A DNA stretch of 64,000 nt. Source: Microbacterium sp. Root61 (lineage in GTDB: Bacteria > Actinomycetota > Actinomycetes > Actinomycetales > Microbacteriaceae). The position numbers were made by a program, and so were the translations under genes. The stretch is taken from NCBI RefSeq assembly GCF_001427525.1, contig NZ_LMGU01000001.1, positions 2,849,760 through 2,913,759 on the forward strand. The letters run 5' to 3'. The notes beneath the pieces were generated by a model. It saw only the letters and a program-made list of their open reading frames with translations. It searched no databases and had not been told where the DNA came from. Of the stretch, positions 33,528 to 41,942 are shown in pieces (the stretch's first letter is position 1; the number at the start of each line of letters is the position of its first letter).

Positions 33528-36095
33528 ATGAGCGACGTCCTTCCGCAGAGTCTTCCGCACACCGAGGTGCCCGCGCTCGCCATGCCCGTGGGCGGCATCG
33601 GCACCGGCGGGTTCGCCGTCAACGCCGACGGGTCGCTGCGACAGTGGCAGCTCTCCGGCATGCCCAACCATCGTGGGGCCCTGCCCGGCACCGGGTTCTG
33701 GATGCGGGTCACCCAGATCGAGCCGCCACTGGATGTCATCACGATGCTGCAGGGCGCGCCGGTGCCGGATCCGCGGGCACCGCTGGTCACCGACGGCGAG
33801 GTGCCGGAATGGATGGCGCAGGCCGCCGAGCGCGTCGGCACGATGCAGGAGGCGCGCTTCAGCGGCACCTACCCCGTCGCCGACGTCGAGTTCCACGACG
33901 ACCGCATCCCGCTGCGCACGAGCATGCGCGTGCTCAACCCGCTCTCTCCGGGCGACGTCGAGACCAGCAGCATCCCCGCGGCGATGTTCGAGTTCCGCCT
34001 CACCAACGACGGACCGATCGCGGTGCACGGCACGCTGGCCGGCTCGCTCCTGAACGCCGTCGGCTGGGACGGCGTCGTACCGATCACCGACTACACCGCG
34101 GGCCTCGGCGGCAACGTGAACCGGCTCGTGCGCGGTCGCGGGTGGACGCGGGTCGTGATGGACAACCCGACGCTGTCCGAGGACGCGCCCTTCGCCGGCC
34201 AGATGGTGCTGGCCGCCGACGACGAAGGAGCCGCAGTCGTCCCGCGCTGCGCCGGCGTCGATCACCTCGTGTCGTTCCTCGAGTCGCGCGCGCTCAACGA
34301 CGGGAGGATGAAGCTGCAGACCGCGCCGACCATCGCGGATCCGCAGCTCAACGCTCCGGCATCCGGATCCGGTCCGAGCGCTCCCGGGCGCTCCTGGCTC
34401 GGCGTGATCGGCGTGCCGTTCTGGCTCGAGCCGGGGGAGTCCCGCGTCATCCGCTTCAGCATGACGTGGCACTTCGCGAACCGTTTCGTCGACGTCGAGC
34501 AGTTCGGCCGCCCGCACGCGGAGTGGGGCGCATCCCGCTTCTACGTCGGCAACCACTACGCCGGCCGCTTCCTGGACGCCCTCGACACGCAGGCCCGCGT
34601 CGCCGAGGACTGGGACGCGCTCGTGGAGAGCACGCTCGGGTGGACCCGCACCCTCGTCGATTCCGACCTGGACGCGCGCACCGTCGACCGGATGGCGGCG
34701 CAGGCCTCGCTCGTGCGCAGTCCCACGTGCTTCGTCGGGGCCGACGGACGCTTCTACGGCTACGAGGGCTCGCTCGGGGCCTCGACCACGATGTGGTCGG
34801 GCACGTTCGGCGGATCGTGCCCGATGAACTGCACGCACGTGTGGCAGTACGAGGCGGCGCTCGCCGCCCTGTGGCCCACGCTGGAGCGGAACATGCGCGA
34901 CACCGAGTTCGACATCATGCAGGCGCCGGACGGGTCGATCCCGCACCGGCTCCGGGTGCCGGTATATCTGCCGCAGATGTGGAACGAGTTCATCGGGGGC
35001 CCCGAGGAGCCGGCGTTGGACGGCATGCTCGCGACGATCCTGAAGTCGCTGCGCGATGCGCAGCACGGTGCGGGTGCCGAGTGGGTGGCGGAGCGGTGGC
35101 CGCGCCTGCTGCGGCTCTACCGGCACATCTGCGAGAAGTGGGATGCCGACGGCGACGGCGTGCTGCGCGGCATCCAGCCCAGCACCCACGACATCGACCT
35201 CGCCGGCGTCAACCCGTTCATGGGTACCCTGTGGCTCGCCGCGCTCCGGGCGATGGAGGAACTCGCGGGGGCCGTCGGTGATGACGAGACGGCGGCGGAG
35301 GCGCGCGTTCGGTTCGACTCGGGGTCCCGACTGTATGACGAGCAGCTCTTCGACGGCACGCACTTCATTCAGAAGCTCGACGAGGGCGACCCGGTCGACT
35401 TCCAATGGCTGACCGGCACGCTCAGCGACCAGGTCATCGGCCAGTGGTGGGCGCACCAGCTGGGGCTGGGGCACATCCTGCCCGCCGAGCACGTCCGCAG
35501 TGCGCTCCGTCACGTGGTGGCGACGAACCTGCGCCACGGGTTCGACGACTTCGTGCACCCGTATCGGGTCTACGCCGACGCTGCCGAGGACGGCGGACTG
35601 CTGATGTGCTCGTGGCCGGAGGGCGGGCGCCCCGAGGTCCCGACCCGCTACGCCGACGAGGTGTGGAGCGGCATCGAGTACCAGGTGGCCGCGCACTGCC
35701 TCTGGGAGGGATTGGATGCCGAGGGTGAAGCAGTCCTCGATGCGCTCTGGACGCGGCACGACGGCCGGCGCCGTAACCCGTACAACGAGATCGAGTGCGG
35801 CGACCACTACGCGCGGGCCATGGCCGGCTGGACGGTGCTGCAGGCGCGCACCGGCGTGCTGATCGACGAACTCGCCGGCGTCCTGCGGGTGTCGCGCGAC
35901 GGGCGGTGGCCGTGGTTCGCATCGACCGGCTACGGAACCGTCGTGGTCTCCGGCGACACGATCGAGGTGCAGTGCACCGACGGCACGCTCGAGCTCGACG
36001 CGGTCCGCGAGGACGGCGATGCGGTCCGGCCGATCGGGCGCATCTCCGTCGTCGCCGGCGCATCGGCGCGCACCGCGGAGATCGCGCGCGGATGA
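33528..36095 (+). CDS. GH116 glycosidase, probable exo-beta-D-arabinofuranosidase
   Basis: 855-residue protein with the GBA2-type N-terminal beta domain (ALAMPVGGIGTGGFAVNADG, RQWQLSG) and the GH116 (alpha/alpha)6 catalytic domain. CPMNCTHVWQYEAALAALWP lies near residue 431 and STHDIDLAGVNPFMGTLWL near 553, the Asp being the likely acid/base. No signal peptide. Most GH116 enzymes act on beta-glucosides or xylosides, but one clade cleaves beta-D-arabinofuranose from mycobacterial arabinan. The GH183/GH172 context points to that clade (inference). ATG at 33528 with GAGGAG upstream; divergent from the GH172 operon. Confidence 0.86.
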   Translation: MSDVLPQSLPHTEVPALAMPVGGIGTGGFAVNADGSLRQWQLSGMPNHRGALPGTGFWMRVTQIEPPLDVITMLQGAPVPDPRAPLVTDGEVPEWMAQAAERVGTMQEARFSGTYPVADVEFHDDRIPLRTSMRVLNPLSPGDVETSSIPAAMFEFRLTNDGPIAVHGTLAGSLLNAVGWDGVVPITDYTAGLGGNVNRLVRGRGWTRVVMDNPTLSEDAPFAGQMVLAADDEGAAVVPRCAGVDHLVSFLESRALNDGRMKLQTAPTIADPQLNAPASGSGPSAPGRSWLGVIGVPFWLEPGESRVIRFSMTWHFANRFVDVEQFGRPHAEWGASRFYVGNHYAGRFLDALDTQARVAEDWDALVESTLGWTRTLVDSDLDARTVDRMAAQASLVRSPTCFVGADGRFYGYEGSLGASTTMWSGTFGGSCPMNCTHVWQYEAALAALWPTLERNMRDTEFDIMQAPDGSIPHRLRVPVYLPQMWNEFIGGPEEPALDGMLATILKSLRDAQHGAGAEWVAERWPRLLRLYRHICEKWDADGDGVLRGIQPSTHDIDLAGVNPFMGTLWLAALRAMEELAGAVGDDETAAEARVRFDSGSRLYDEQLFDGTHFIQKLDEGDPVDFQWLTGTLSDQVIGQWWAHQLGLGHILPAEHVRSALRHVVATNLRHGFDDFVHPYRVYADAAEDGGLLMCSWPEGGRPEVPTRYADEVWSGIEYQVAAHCLWEGLDAEGEAVLDALWTRHDGRRRNPYNEIECGDHYARAMAGWTVLQARTGVLIDELAGVLRVSRDGRWPWFASTGYGTVVVSGDTIEVQCTDGTLELDAVREDGDAVRPIGRISVVAGASARTAEIARG

Positions 36096-36126
36096 CCGAA
36101 GAAGCCGCGGGAATTCTCTTCCGAGG

Positions 36127-36151
36127 GAAATCGATTTCAACAAGATAGGCT
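36127..36151 (+). promoter_or_regulatory. Operator and -10 of the lacI gene (autoregulation)
   Basis: Perfect operator GAAATCGATTTC at 36127-36138 followed by -10 TAGGCT at 36146-36151. No convincing -35 is visible, so the promoter may be weak. The operator covers the -35/spacer region, which would let the regulator limit its own synthesis. Confidence 0.75.
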
Positions 36152-36193
36152 GAACCGACCGCAAAAGCGCGTGCCGGCGGACGAGGGCGGAAC

Positions 36194-37183
36194 ATGGCGA
36201 CGATCTACGAAGTGGCGAAACTCGCCGGGGTGTCCCCGGCGACGGTGTCACGCGTCTTCAACGGCATGGGCGTCTCCGAGGAGAAGACCCTCGCCGTTCG
36301 CGAGGCCGCCAAGGAGCTCCGCTTCACGCCCAACCGCACTGCGCGCACGTTGCGCAAACAGGCGTCCGAGGTCATCGCTCTCGTCATCCCCGACATCGAG
36401 AATCCGTACTTCACGGAGATGGCCCGTGGGGTGGAGGATGTCGCATCCGAAGCCGGCTATTCCGTCGTGCTGTGCAACACCGACTCGCAGATCGACAAAG
36501 AGGCGACCTACCTGCAGATCGCGATCTCGGAGCACATGGCGGGCGTGATCCTGGCCGCGGCATCCGACCATACGAACCTCGACGACCTCCTGGCGACCGG
36601 GCGTCCCGTCGTCGCGGTCGACCGCGGAACCGGGTACGACATCGACGGTGTCGTCATGGCGAACCGCCCGGCGGGCCAGGCGGCGACTGAGTATCTCGTG
36701 CAGGCGGGCTATAAGCGGATCGCCTGCATCACCGGCCCGCAGCACATCGAGACCGCGCACGAACGTGCCCAGGGATGGCGTGCCGTGCTCACTCGGCACT
36801 GGCCCGACCTGGACGCCGATGAGCTGCTGCGCTACTCGACATTCCGCGTCGACGGCGGGCGCGAGGTGATGGAAGACCTGCTGAGCCTTCCCGAGCCGCC
36901 CGACGCGATCGTCGCGGCCAACAACCTGCTCGGCGTGGGCGCGATCCAGGTGCTCACCGAGCACGGTCTGACGCCGCCGAAGATCGGCGTCGCCGTCGTG
37001 GGCTCACTGCCGTTCACGACCCTTTCGCCGACCGCTGTGACCGTCGTGCGGCTGCCCGCGCGCCACATGGGCGTCACCGCGGCCAAGATGCTGCTGGAGC
37101 GCATCGGCGGCGACCGCCAGCCCGCCCGCACGGTGGTGCTGCGCAACGAGGTGCAGCCCGCCCACAGGGGCGCGCGCGACTGA
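36194..37183 (+). CDS. LacI-family repressor of the D-arabinan locus
   Basis: 329-residue LacI/GalR regulator. The N-terminal helix-turn-helix (TIYEVAKLAGVSPATVSRVFNG) and hinge (TARTLRKQ) precede the periplasmic-binding-protein-like sensor domain (IALVIPDIENPYFTEMARGVED, PVVAVDRG, AIVAANNLLGVGAIQVL). Seven copies of one CG-centred palindrome lie before the promoters of the surrounding glycosidase, transport and catabolic genes and before this gene itself, so it is the natural candidate to bind them. The effector is presumably an arabinan-derived sugar. ATG at 36194 with GAGGGCGG upstream. Confidence 0.93.
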   Translation: MATIYEVAKLAGVSPATVSRVFNGMGVSEEKTLAVREAAKELRFTPNRTARTLRKQASEVIALVIPDIENPYFTEMARGVEDVASEAGYSVVLCNTDSQIDKEATYLQIAISEHMAGVILAAASDHTNLDDLLATGRPVVAVDRGTGYDIDGVVMANRPAGQAATEYLVQAGYKRIACITGPQHIETAHERAQGWRAVLTRHWPDLDADELLRYSTFRVDGGREVMEDLLSLPEPPDAIVAANNLLGVGAIQVLTEHGLTPPKIGVAVVGSLPFTTLSPTAVTVVRLPARHMGVTAAKMLLERIGGDRQPARTVVLRNEVQPAHRGARD

Positions 37184-37232
37184 TCCGCGGTCTCTTTCAT
37201 CCGGTTTCACCGGAATGGCGAGATTTATTCGG

Positions 37233-37261
37233 TTGAACATGAAATCGATTTCGCCTAGAGT
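37233..37261 (+). promoter_or_regulatory. Promoter of the kinase-isomerase operon with LacI operator in the spacer
   Basis: -35 TTGAAC (37233-37238), 17-base spacer, -10 TAGAGT (37256-37261). The perfect operator GAAATCGATTTC is at 37241-37252. The stretch from ATGAAATC to the -10 is base-for-base the same as at 20094-20112. Confidence 0.88.
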
Positions 37262-37299
37262 GATCGCAGCCCATCGACGGATCGATTTAGGAGGATGCG

Positions 37300-38817
37300 A
37301 TGGCCATGCGCTGCACCCTCGGTGTCGACATCGGAACGTCCAGCAGTAAGGGCGTCCTCGTCGCGGCCGACGGCGAGATCATCGCGACCGCGACCGTGGC
37401 GCACGACGTCGAGCGCCCCCGCGCCGGCTGGGTCGAGATGGACGGCGGCATCTGGTGGGACGAGTTCGTCCAGCTGGCCCGCGAGCTCCTCGCCGACGAG
37501 ACCGCCCGTGCGCGCGGCGCCGTCGTCGCGGCGGTGGGTGTCAGCGGCATGGGGCCCTGCATCCTGCTCGCCGATGACGCCGACGTGCCCGTGCGCTCCG
37601 CGATCCTCTACGGAGTCGACACCAGAGCCACCGCCCAGGGCGAGCGGATGACGGCCGAGCTCGGCGAGTCCGAGATCGTGCGGGTCGGCGGGTCTACGCT
37701 CACCTCGCAGGCCGGCGGCCCCAAGATCGCGTGGATCGCGGACGAGGAGCCCGAGGCGTATTCGCGCGCACGGCGGCTGTTCATGCCCGCCTCGTGGCTC
37801 GCCCGCCACCTCACCGGCGCCTACGTACTCGACCACCAGTCCGCCAGCCAGGTCTCGCCGCTCTACGACGTCGAGGCCGAGGCGTGGCACCAGCCGTGGT
37901 GGGACCGCTACGCACCCGGCATCGAGGCGCCCCGCCTGGCCTGGGCGGGCGAGATCGCCGGCACCGTGACCGACGAAGCTGCGGCGCTGACCGGTCTTCC
38001 TTCCGGCACCCCCGTCATCGCGGGCACCATCGATGCGTGGACCGAGGCGGTCAGCATCGGCGCGCACGAGGTAGGCGATCTCATGCTGATGTACGGCACC
38101 ACGATGTTCCTCGTCGCCACCGGCGACCGCACGCTGCGCACACCGTCGATGTGGACCACGGTCGGCGCATTCCCCGGCACCCGCAACCTCGCGGGCGGGC
38201 TCTCCACCTCCGGCGCGCTGACGGCGTGGCTGAAGGACCTGTTCGGCTCGGACTACTCCACGCTGCTGGCGGATGCCGCAGCATCCGTTCCCGGTGCGCA
38301 CGGTCTCGTGATGCTGCCGTACTTCGCCGGCGAGCGCACGCCGATCATGGACCCGGATGCCCGTGGCGTGATCGTCGGGCTCACCCTGAGTCACACCCGC
38401 GGCGACCTGTACCGGGCCGCCCTCGAAGCCACCGCCCTCGGCGTACGCCACAACATCGAGACGATGCGCACCGCAGGTGCCGATATCCGCCGGATCGTCG
38501 CGGTCGGCGGCGGAACCCAGGGTTCGCTCTGGCTGCAGATCGTCTCGGACGTCACCGGCGTCGCCCAGCAGGTGCCGCGCGTCACGATCGGGGCGAGCTA
38601 CGGCGCCGCCTTCCTCGCCGCCGCTGCGATCAGCGCGCCCGGCGAAGAGCCCCGCATCGCGGAGTGGAACCCGATCGTCACGACGGTCCATCCGCGACCC
38701 GAGACGGCCGCGCTCTACGACGACGCCTTCGAGCTCTACCTCGAGACCTATCGGGGCACTCAGCGCGTCGCACACGAACTTGCCGCCCGGCAACGCACAG
38801 AAGGAAACACACCATGA
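37300..38817 (+). CDS. FGGY-family carbohydrate kinase, probable D-ribulokinase
   Basis: 505-residue sugar kinase of the FGGY family. The first ATPase lobe begins GVDIGTSSSKGVLVAADGEI; later motifs are GTTMFLVATG, GGLSTSGALTAWL, YFAGERTPIMDPDARG and the FGGY-type ATP-binding VGGGTQGSLWLQIVSDVTG. It probably phosphorylates the ketopentose made by the isomerase whose gene overlaps it (ATGA at 38814), giving D-ribulose 5-phosphate if the substrate is D-arabinose (inference). The sequence resembles xylulokinases, so D-xylulose cannot be excluded. ATG at 37300 follows AGGAGG by 5 bases; ATG 37306 is the alternative (11 bases). Confidence 0.87.
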   Translation: MAMRCTLGVDIGTSSSKGVLVAADGEIIATATVAHDVERPRAGWVEMDGGIWWDEFVQLARELLADETARARGAVVAAVGVSGMGPCILLADDADVPVRSAILYGVDTRATAQGERMTAELGESEIVRVGGSTLTSQAGGPKIAWIADEEPEAYSRARRLFMPASWLARHLTGAYVLDHQSASQVSPLYDVEAEAWHQPWWDRYAPGIEAPRLAWAGEIAGTVTDEAAALTGLPSGTPVIAGTIDAWTEAVSIGAHEVGDLMLMYGTTMFLVATGDRTLRTPSMWTTVGAFPGTRNLAGGLSTSGALTAWLKDLFGSDYSTLLADAAASVPGAHGLVMLPYFAGERTPIMDPDARGVIVGLTLSHTRGDLYRAALEATALGVRHNIETMRTAGADIRRIVAVGGGTQGSLWLQIVSDVTGVAQQVPRVTIGASYGAAFLAAAAISAPGEEPRIAEWNPIVTTVHPRPETAALYDDAFELYLETYRGTQRVAHELAARQRTEGNTP

Positions 38818-40448
38818 GCACCTACACTCTGCCGACCCGCGCGACTCGCCCCGAGACCGCGCCCCGGACGGCGTACCTCATCGCGAGCGGCGACCTGCGT
38901 GAGTCGGCCAACACGGCCGGTTGGGAGACCCAGGCGGCGATGGAGGCCGATGTCACGAAGGCGCTCGCCGACCTCGGCTGGAGCGTCATCCGGGCCAACG
39001 GCGTCGACCCGGCGACCGGGCACGGCTTCATCTCGAGCCAGCGCATGGGCATGGAGGTCTTCAAGGGCATTCCGACGGATGCTCCGCTCATCGTCGCCGA
39101 GGCGGTCTGGCAGTACTCGCACCACGTGCTCGCAGGTCTCCGCACCCACCAGGGTCCGATCCTCACCGTCGCGAACTTCGCCGGCGACTGGCCGGGGCTC
39201 GTCGGGCTGCTCGGCCTGAACGCCGGCATGACGAAGATGGGCACGGACTACTCGACCATCTGGTCGGTCGACTTCACCGATGAGTGGTTCAAGAACGGCC
39301 TGCGCGAGTGGGTCGAGACCGGGCACATCACGCACGACGCCTCGCACGTGCGCCCGCTGCCGGCGCTGCCGGACTCACCCGAAGTCGCGCTCGGTCGCGC
39401 GCTGGGCGACCAGCTGCTCGAGGAGAAGGCCATCATCGGCGTCTTCGACGAGGGCTGCATGGGCATGTACAACGCGATCTTCGACGACGAGCTGCTCAAC
39501 CAGCTCGGCATCTACAAGGAGCGCCTGTCGCAGTCGGCGCTGTACGCCGAGATGCTGAAGGTCCCGGATGCCGAGGCCGACGCCATCGGCGCCTGGCTCA
39601 TCGAGCGCGGCATGACGTTCAAGCTCGGCACCGACGAGGCGACCGAGCTGACCGAGACGCAGCTGCGGTGGCAGTACAAGATGTACATCGCCGCGCTGCG
39701 CATCGCCGATGACTTCGGGCTGGATGCCGTGGGCATCCAGTACCAGCAGGGACTGAAGGACCTGGTCCCGGCCTCCGATCTCGCCGAGGGCCTGCTCAAC
39801 GCCACCGACCGCCCGCCGGTGACCAGCCGCGACGGCTCGCGGGTGCTGCACGAGGGCCGCGCGTTCCCGCACTTCAACGAGGCCGACGAGGGTGTCGCCG
39901 TCGACGCGCTGGTGACCGACCGCGTGTGGACCGCGATGGGTCTGATCCCCGACAACACCCTGCACGACGTGCGCTGGGGCGAGGACTACGACGGCGACTT
40001 CGTCTGGGTCTACGAGATCTCCGGATCCGTCCCGGCATCGCACCTCGGCGGCTATGACAAGGCGGAGGGATGGCGGCAGCATCCGGTCTTCTTCCCGGCC
40101 GGCGGGTCGACCATCAACGGCGTCTCGCGCCCGGGTGAGATCGTCCTCAGCCGCGTCTACATCGCCGAGGGCGTGCTGCAGGCCGACATCTTCCGAGCGT
40201 CGGTCGTGGAGCTCCCGGCCGAGGAGACGCAGCGCCGCAAGGACGCGACCAACCCGGAGTGGCCCATCGCCCACGTCGTGCTGCACGGCGTCAGCCGCGA
40301 CCAGTTCATGGCCCGCCACAAGGCGAACCACGCACAGCTCGTGTACGCGCCCGACGCCGAGACGGCCGACAAGGCCTTGATCGCGAAGGCCGCGATGCTG
40401 GACCGCCTCGGGGTCAAGGTCCACCTCGCCGGCGACGTCACGATCTGA
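38814..40448 (+). CDS. L-fucose isomerase-like protein, probable D-arabinose isomerase
   Basis: 544-residue aldose-ketose isomerase of the L-fucose/L-arabinose isomerase superfamily. Superfamily signs are VAEAVWQYSHHVLAGLR, GPILTVANFAGDWPGLVGLLGL, IGVFDEGCMGMYNAI and the C-terminal DNTLHDVRWGEDYDGDFVWVYEISGS. I could not assign the metal-binding Glu/Asp pair with certainty because GIQYQQGLKD replaces the usual Q-P-E motif. L-fucose isomerases commonly accept D-arabinose, which has the same configuration at C2-C4. With the overlapping kinase gene upstream, D-arabinose to D-ribulose is the best reading. Last gene of the locus. Confidence 0.83.
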   Translation: MSTYTLPTRATRPETAPRTAYLIASGDLRESANTAGWETQAAMEADVTKALADLGWSVIRANGVDPATGHGFISSQRMGMEVFKGIPTDAPLIVAEAVWQYSHHVLAGLRTHQGPILTVANFAGDWPGLVGLLGLNAGMTKMGTDYSTIWSVDFTDEWFKNGLREWVETGHITHDASHVRPLPALPDSPEVALGRALGDQLLEEKAIIGVFDEGCMGMYNAIFDDELLNQLGIYKERLSQSALYAEMLKVPDAEADAIGAWLIERGMTFKLGTDEATELTETQLRWQYKMYIAALRIADDFGLDAVGIQYQQGLKDLVPASDLAEGLLNATDRPPVTSRDGSRVLHEGRAFPHFNEADEGVAVDALVTDRVWTAMGLIPDNTLHDVRWGEDYDGDFVWVYEISGSVPASHLGGYDKAEGWRQHPVFFPAGGSTINGVSRPGEIVLSRVYIAEGVLQADIFRASVVELPAEETQRRKDATNPEWPIAHVVLHGVSRDQFMARHKANHAQLVYAPDAETADKALIAKAAMLDRLGVKVHLAGDVTI

Positions 40449-40457
40449 CCGACTCGT

Positions 40458-40493
40458 AGAACGCGGCAAACCCTGATCGGTTTGCCGCGTTCT
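40458..40493. terminator. Bidirectional 15-bp stem terminator
   Basis: AGAACGCGGCAAACC (40458-40472) pairs perfectly with GGTTTGCCGCGTTCT (40479-40493) around a 6-base loop, between the isomerase stop and the convergent DUF2252 gene. No T-run is present on either side, but a 15-bp stem between convergent genes is best read as a terminator for both. Confidence 0.75.
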
Positions 40494-40523
40494 GCCGCGT
40501 CGCCCGGGGCTTGAGATCCCGGT

Positions 40524-41894
40524 TCAGGCTGATGCTTGGGGGTTGAGGTCGCTCGCGCGGAGCGCCTCGAAGTCGCCGAGCGACACCTCGGCGTACTTGT
40601 ACGACCAGTCGATGATGGCCTCGCCGGCGATCTGGCCGTTGCCGATATAGCCGGCGATCTCCCCCGACACCGGCGCCTGGCAGTGCGCACGGGCGAGCGT
40701 GATCGCACACGCCGTGGCGTACCGGCGGAACGGCGCGTCCTCGAGCGCCTCGACGTCGAACGACCCCTTCTTGTCGTGGAACTGCCGCACGAAGAACTCG
40801 CGGCCCCCGGGCCCCTCGACGGTGCCGAGGAACGGATCGGATACCGCTTGCAGCACCCGCTGCATCGCCACGATCCGACCGCCCTGGCCCACGGAGTTGA
40901 TGATGTCCTCCAGCACCGGCGGCTGCTCGATCCCGCCGTACTCGACGAGCACCGACTGGTTGGCCTCCTTGGCCTGCAGCAGGAGCACGTTGTCGTCGCC
41001 GTCCTCGAACGCGATCAGGAAGCACCGCGTGCCGACGCTGCCGACCCCGACGACGCGCAGCACGAGGTCGACCGCCTTGTAGTGCGCGAGCACCACTTGG
41101 ATGTCGATGTTCGCGGTGCGGGCGTACGCGAGCCCCAGCTCCTCGATCATCGCCGTGATCTCGGGGGGGACGTGCGTCATCGTCGGTGGCTGCTCGACGA
41201 AGCTCAGCACGTCGTTCTCGTCCCGGACGGTCAGCTTGCGCACCGCACGATCGGAGGTGCGCTTCTCGGCATCCTTCATCGCCGCCTTCAACGCGCGACG
41301 CGAAGCGCCGTCGAGCGAGGCGAAGGCCGAGGCGGGGTCGCTGTGCGAGAAGTACCGGTCCACCGGGCTGAGGCGCACGAATCCTCGGATGGCGCGGGCA
41401 TACGCCTGCACGGCGGCCATCGCGGCATCCCGGATGACGGCGTCGTCCCGAGAGGTCTGCATGCCTCCCACGACGATGCTCGTGACGAGGCGTTTCACGT
41501 CCCACTCCCACGGCGCCCAGGCCGACTCGTCGAAGTCGTTGAGGTCGAAGACGAGCGTGCGCTGCGGCGAGGCGTAGAACCCGAAGTTGGAGACGTGCGC
41601 GTCGCCGCACGAGGCGACGAGGATGTCGCTGTTCGGATCGTTCGCGAGGTCGGCCGCCATCAGCGCCGCCGACCCGCGGAAGAAGGCGAAGGGGCTGGTC
41701 AGCATGCGCTCCATGCGCAGCGGCACGAGCTCCGGAAGACGGTCGGCATTCTGTGCGCGAATGATCCCGAGCGGGTCCCGCGGTACCGTCGAACGCTCGG
41801 CCAGCGTGCTGCGTGGGGTGGTCTTTCGGGCGGCCCGGCCGAGCGCCGACCGCTCCTCTTGCGACACCTTCGACTGCGAGTGGTAGCGACTCAT
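40524..41894 (-). CDS. DUF2252 family protein
   Basis: 456 residues, full-length DUF2252 protein with a kinase-like (aminoglycoside-phosphotransferase-like) fold suggested by LVASCGDAHVSNFG (catalytic-loop-like HxxN) and VFDLNDFDES (metal-binding-like). Function unknown in the literature I know. ATG at 41894 is preceded by GACAAT and a 6-base gap, fitting a leaderless start. A strong AAAGGAGG lies 22 bases upstream, too far to serve this ATG; it serves at most a tiny MTGQ frame. Divergent from the DUF998 gene. Confidence 0.87.
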   Translation of the reverse strand: MSRYHSQSKVSQEERSALGRAARKTTPRSTLAERSTVPRDPLGIIRAQNADRLPELVPLRMERMLTSPFAFFRGSAALMAADLANDPNSDILVASCGDAHVSNFGFYASPQRTLVFDLNDFDESAWAPWEWDVKRLVTSIVVGGMQTSRDDAVIRDAAMAAVQAYARAIRGFVRLSPVDRYFSHSDPASAFASLDGASRRALKAAMKDAEKRTSDRAVRKLTVRDENDVLSFVEQPPTMTHVPPEITAMIEELGLAYARTANIDIQVVLAHYKAVDLVLRVVGVGSVGTRCFLIAFEDGDDNVLLLQAKEANQSVLVEYGGIEQPPVLEDIINSVGQGGRIVAMQRVLQAVSDPFLGTVEGPGGREFFVRQFHDKKGSFDVEALEDAPFRRYATACAITLARAHCQAPVSGEIAGYIGNGQIAGEAIIDWSYKYAEVSLGDFEALRASDLNPQASA

Positions 41895-41942
41895 GCGCTC
41901 ATTGTCCCGTCATTCGCCTCCTTTGGGCAGTACCCTCGTGCC

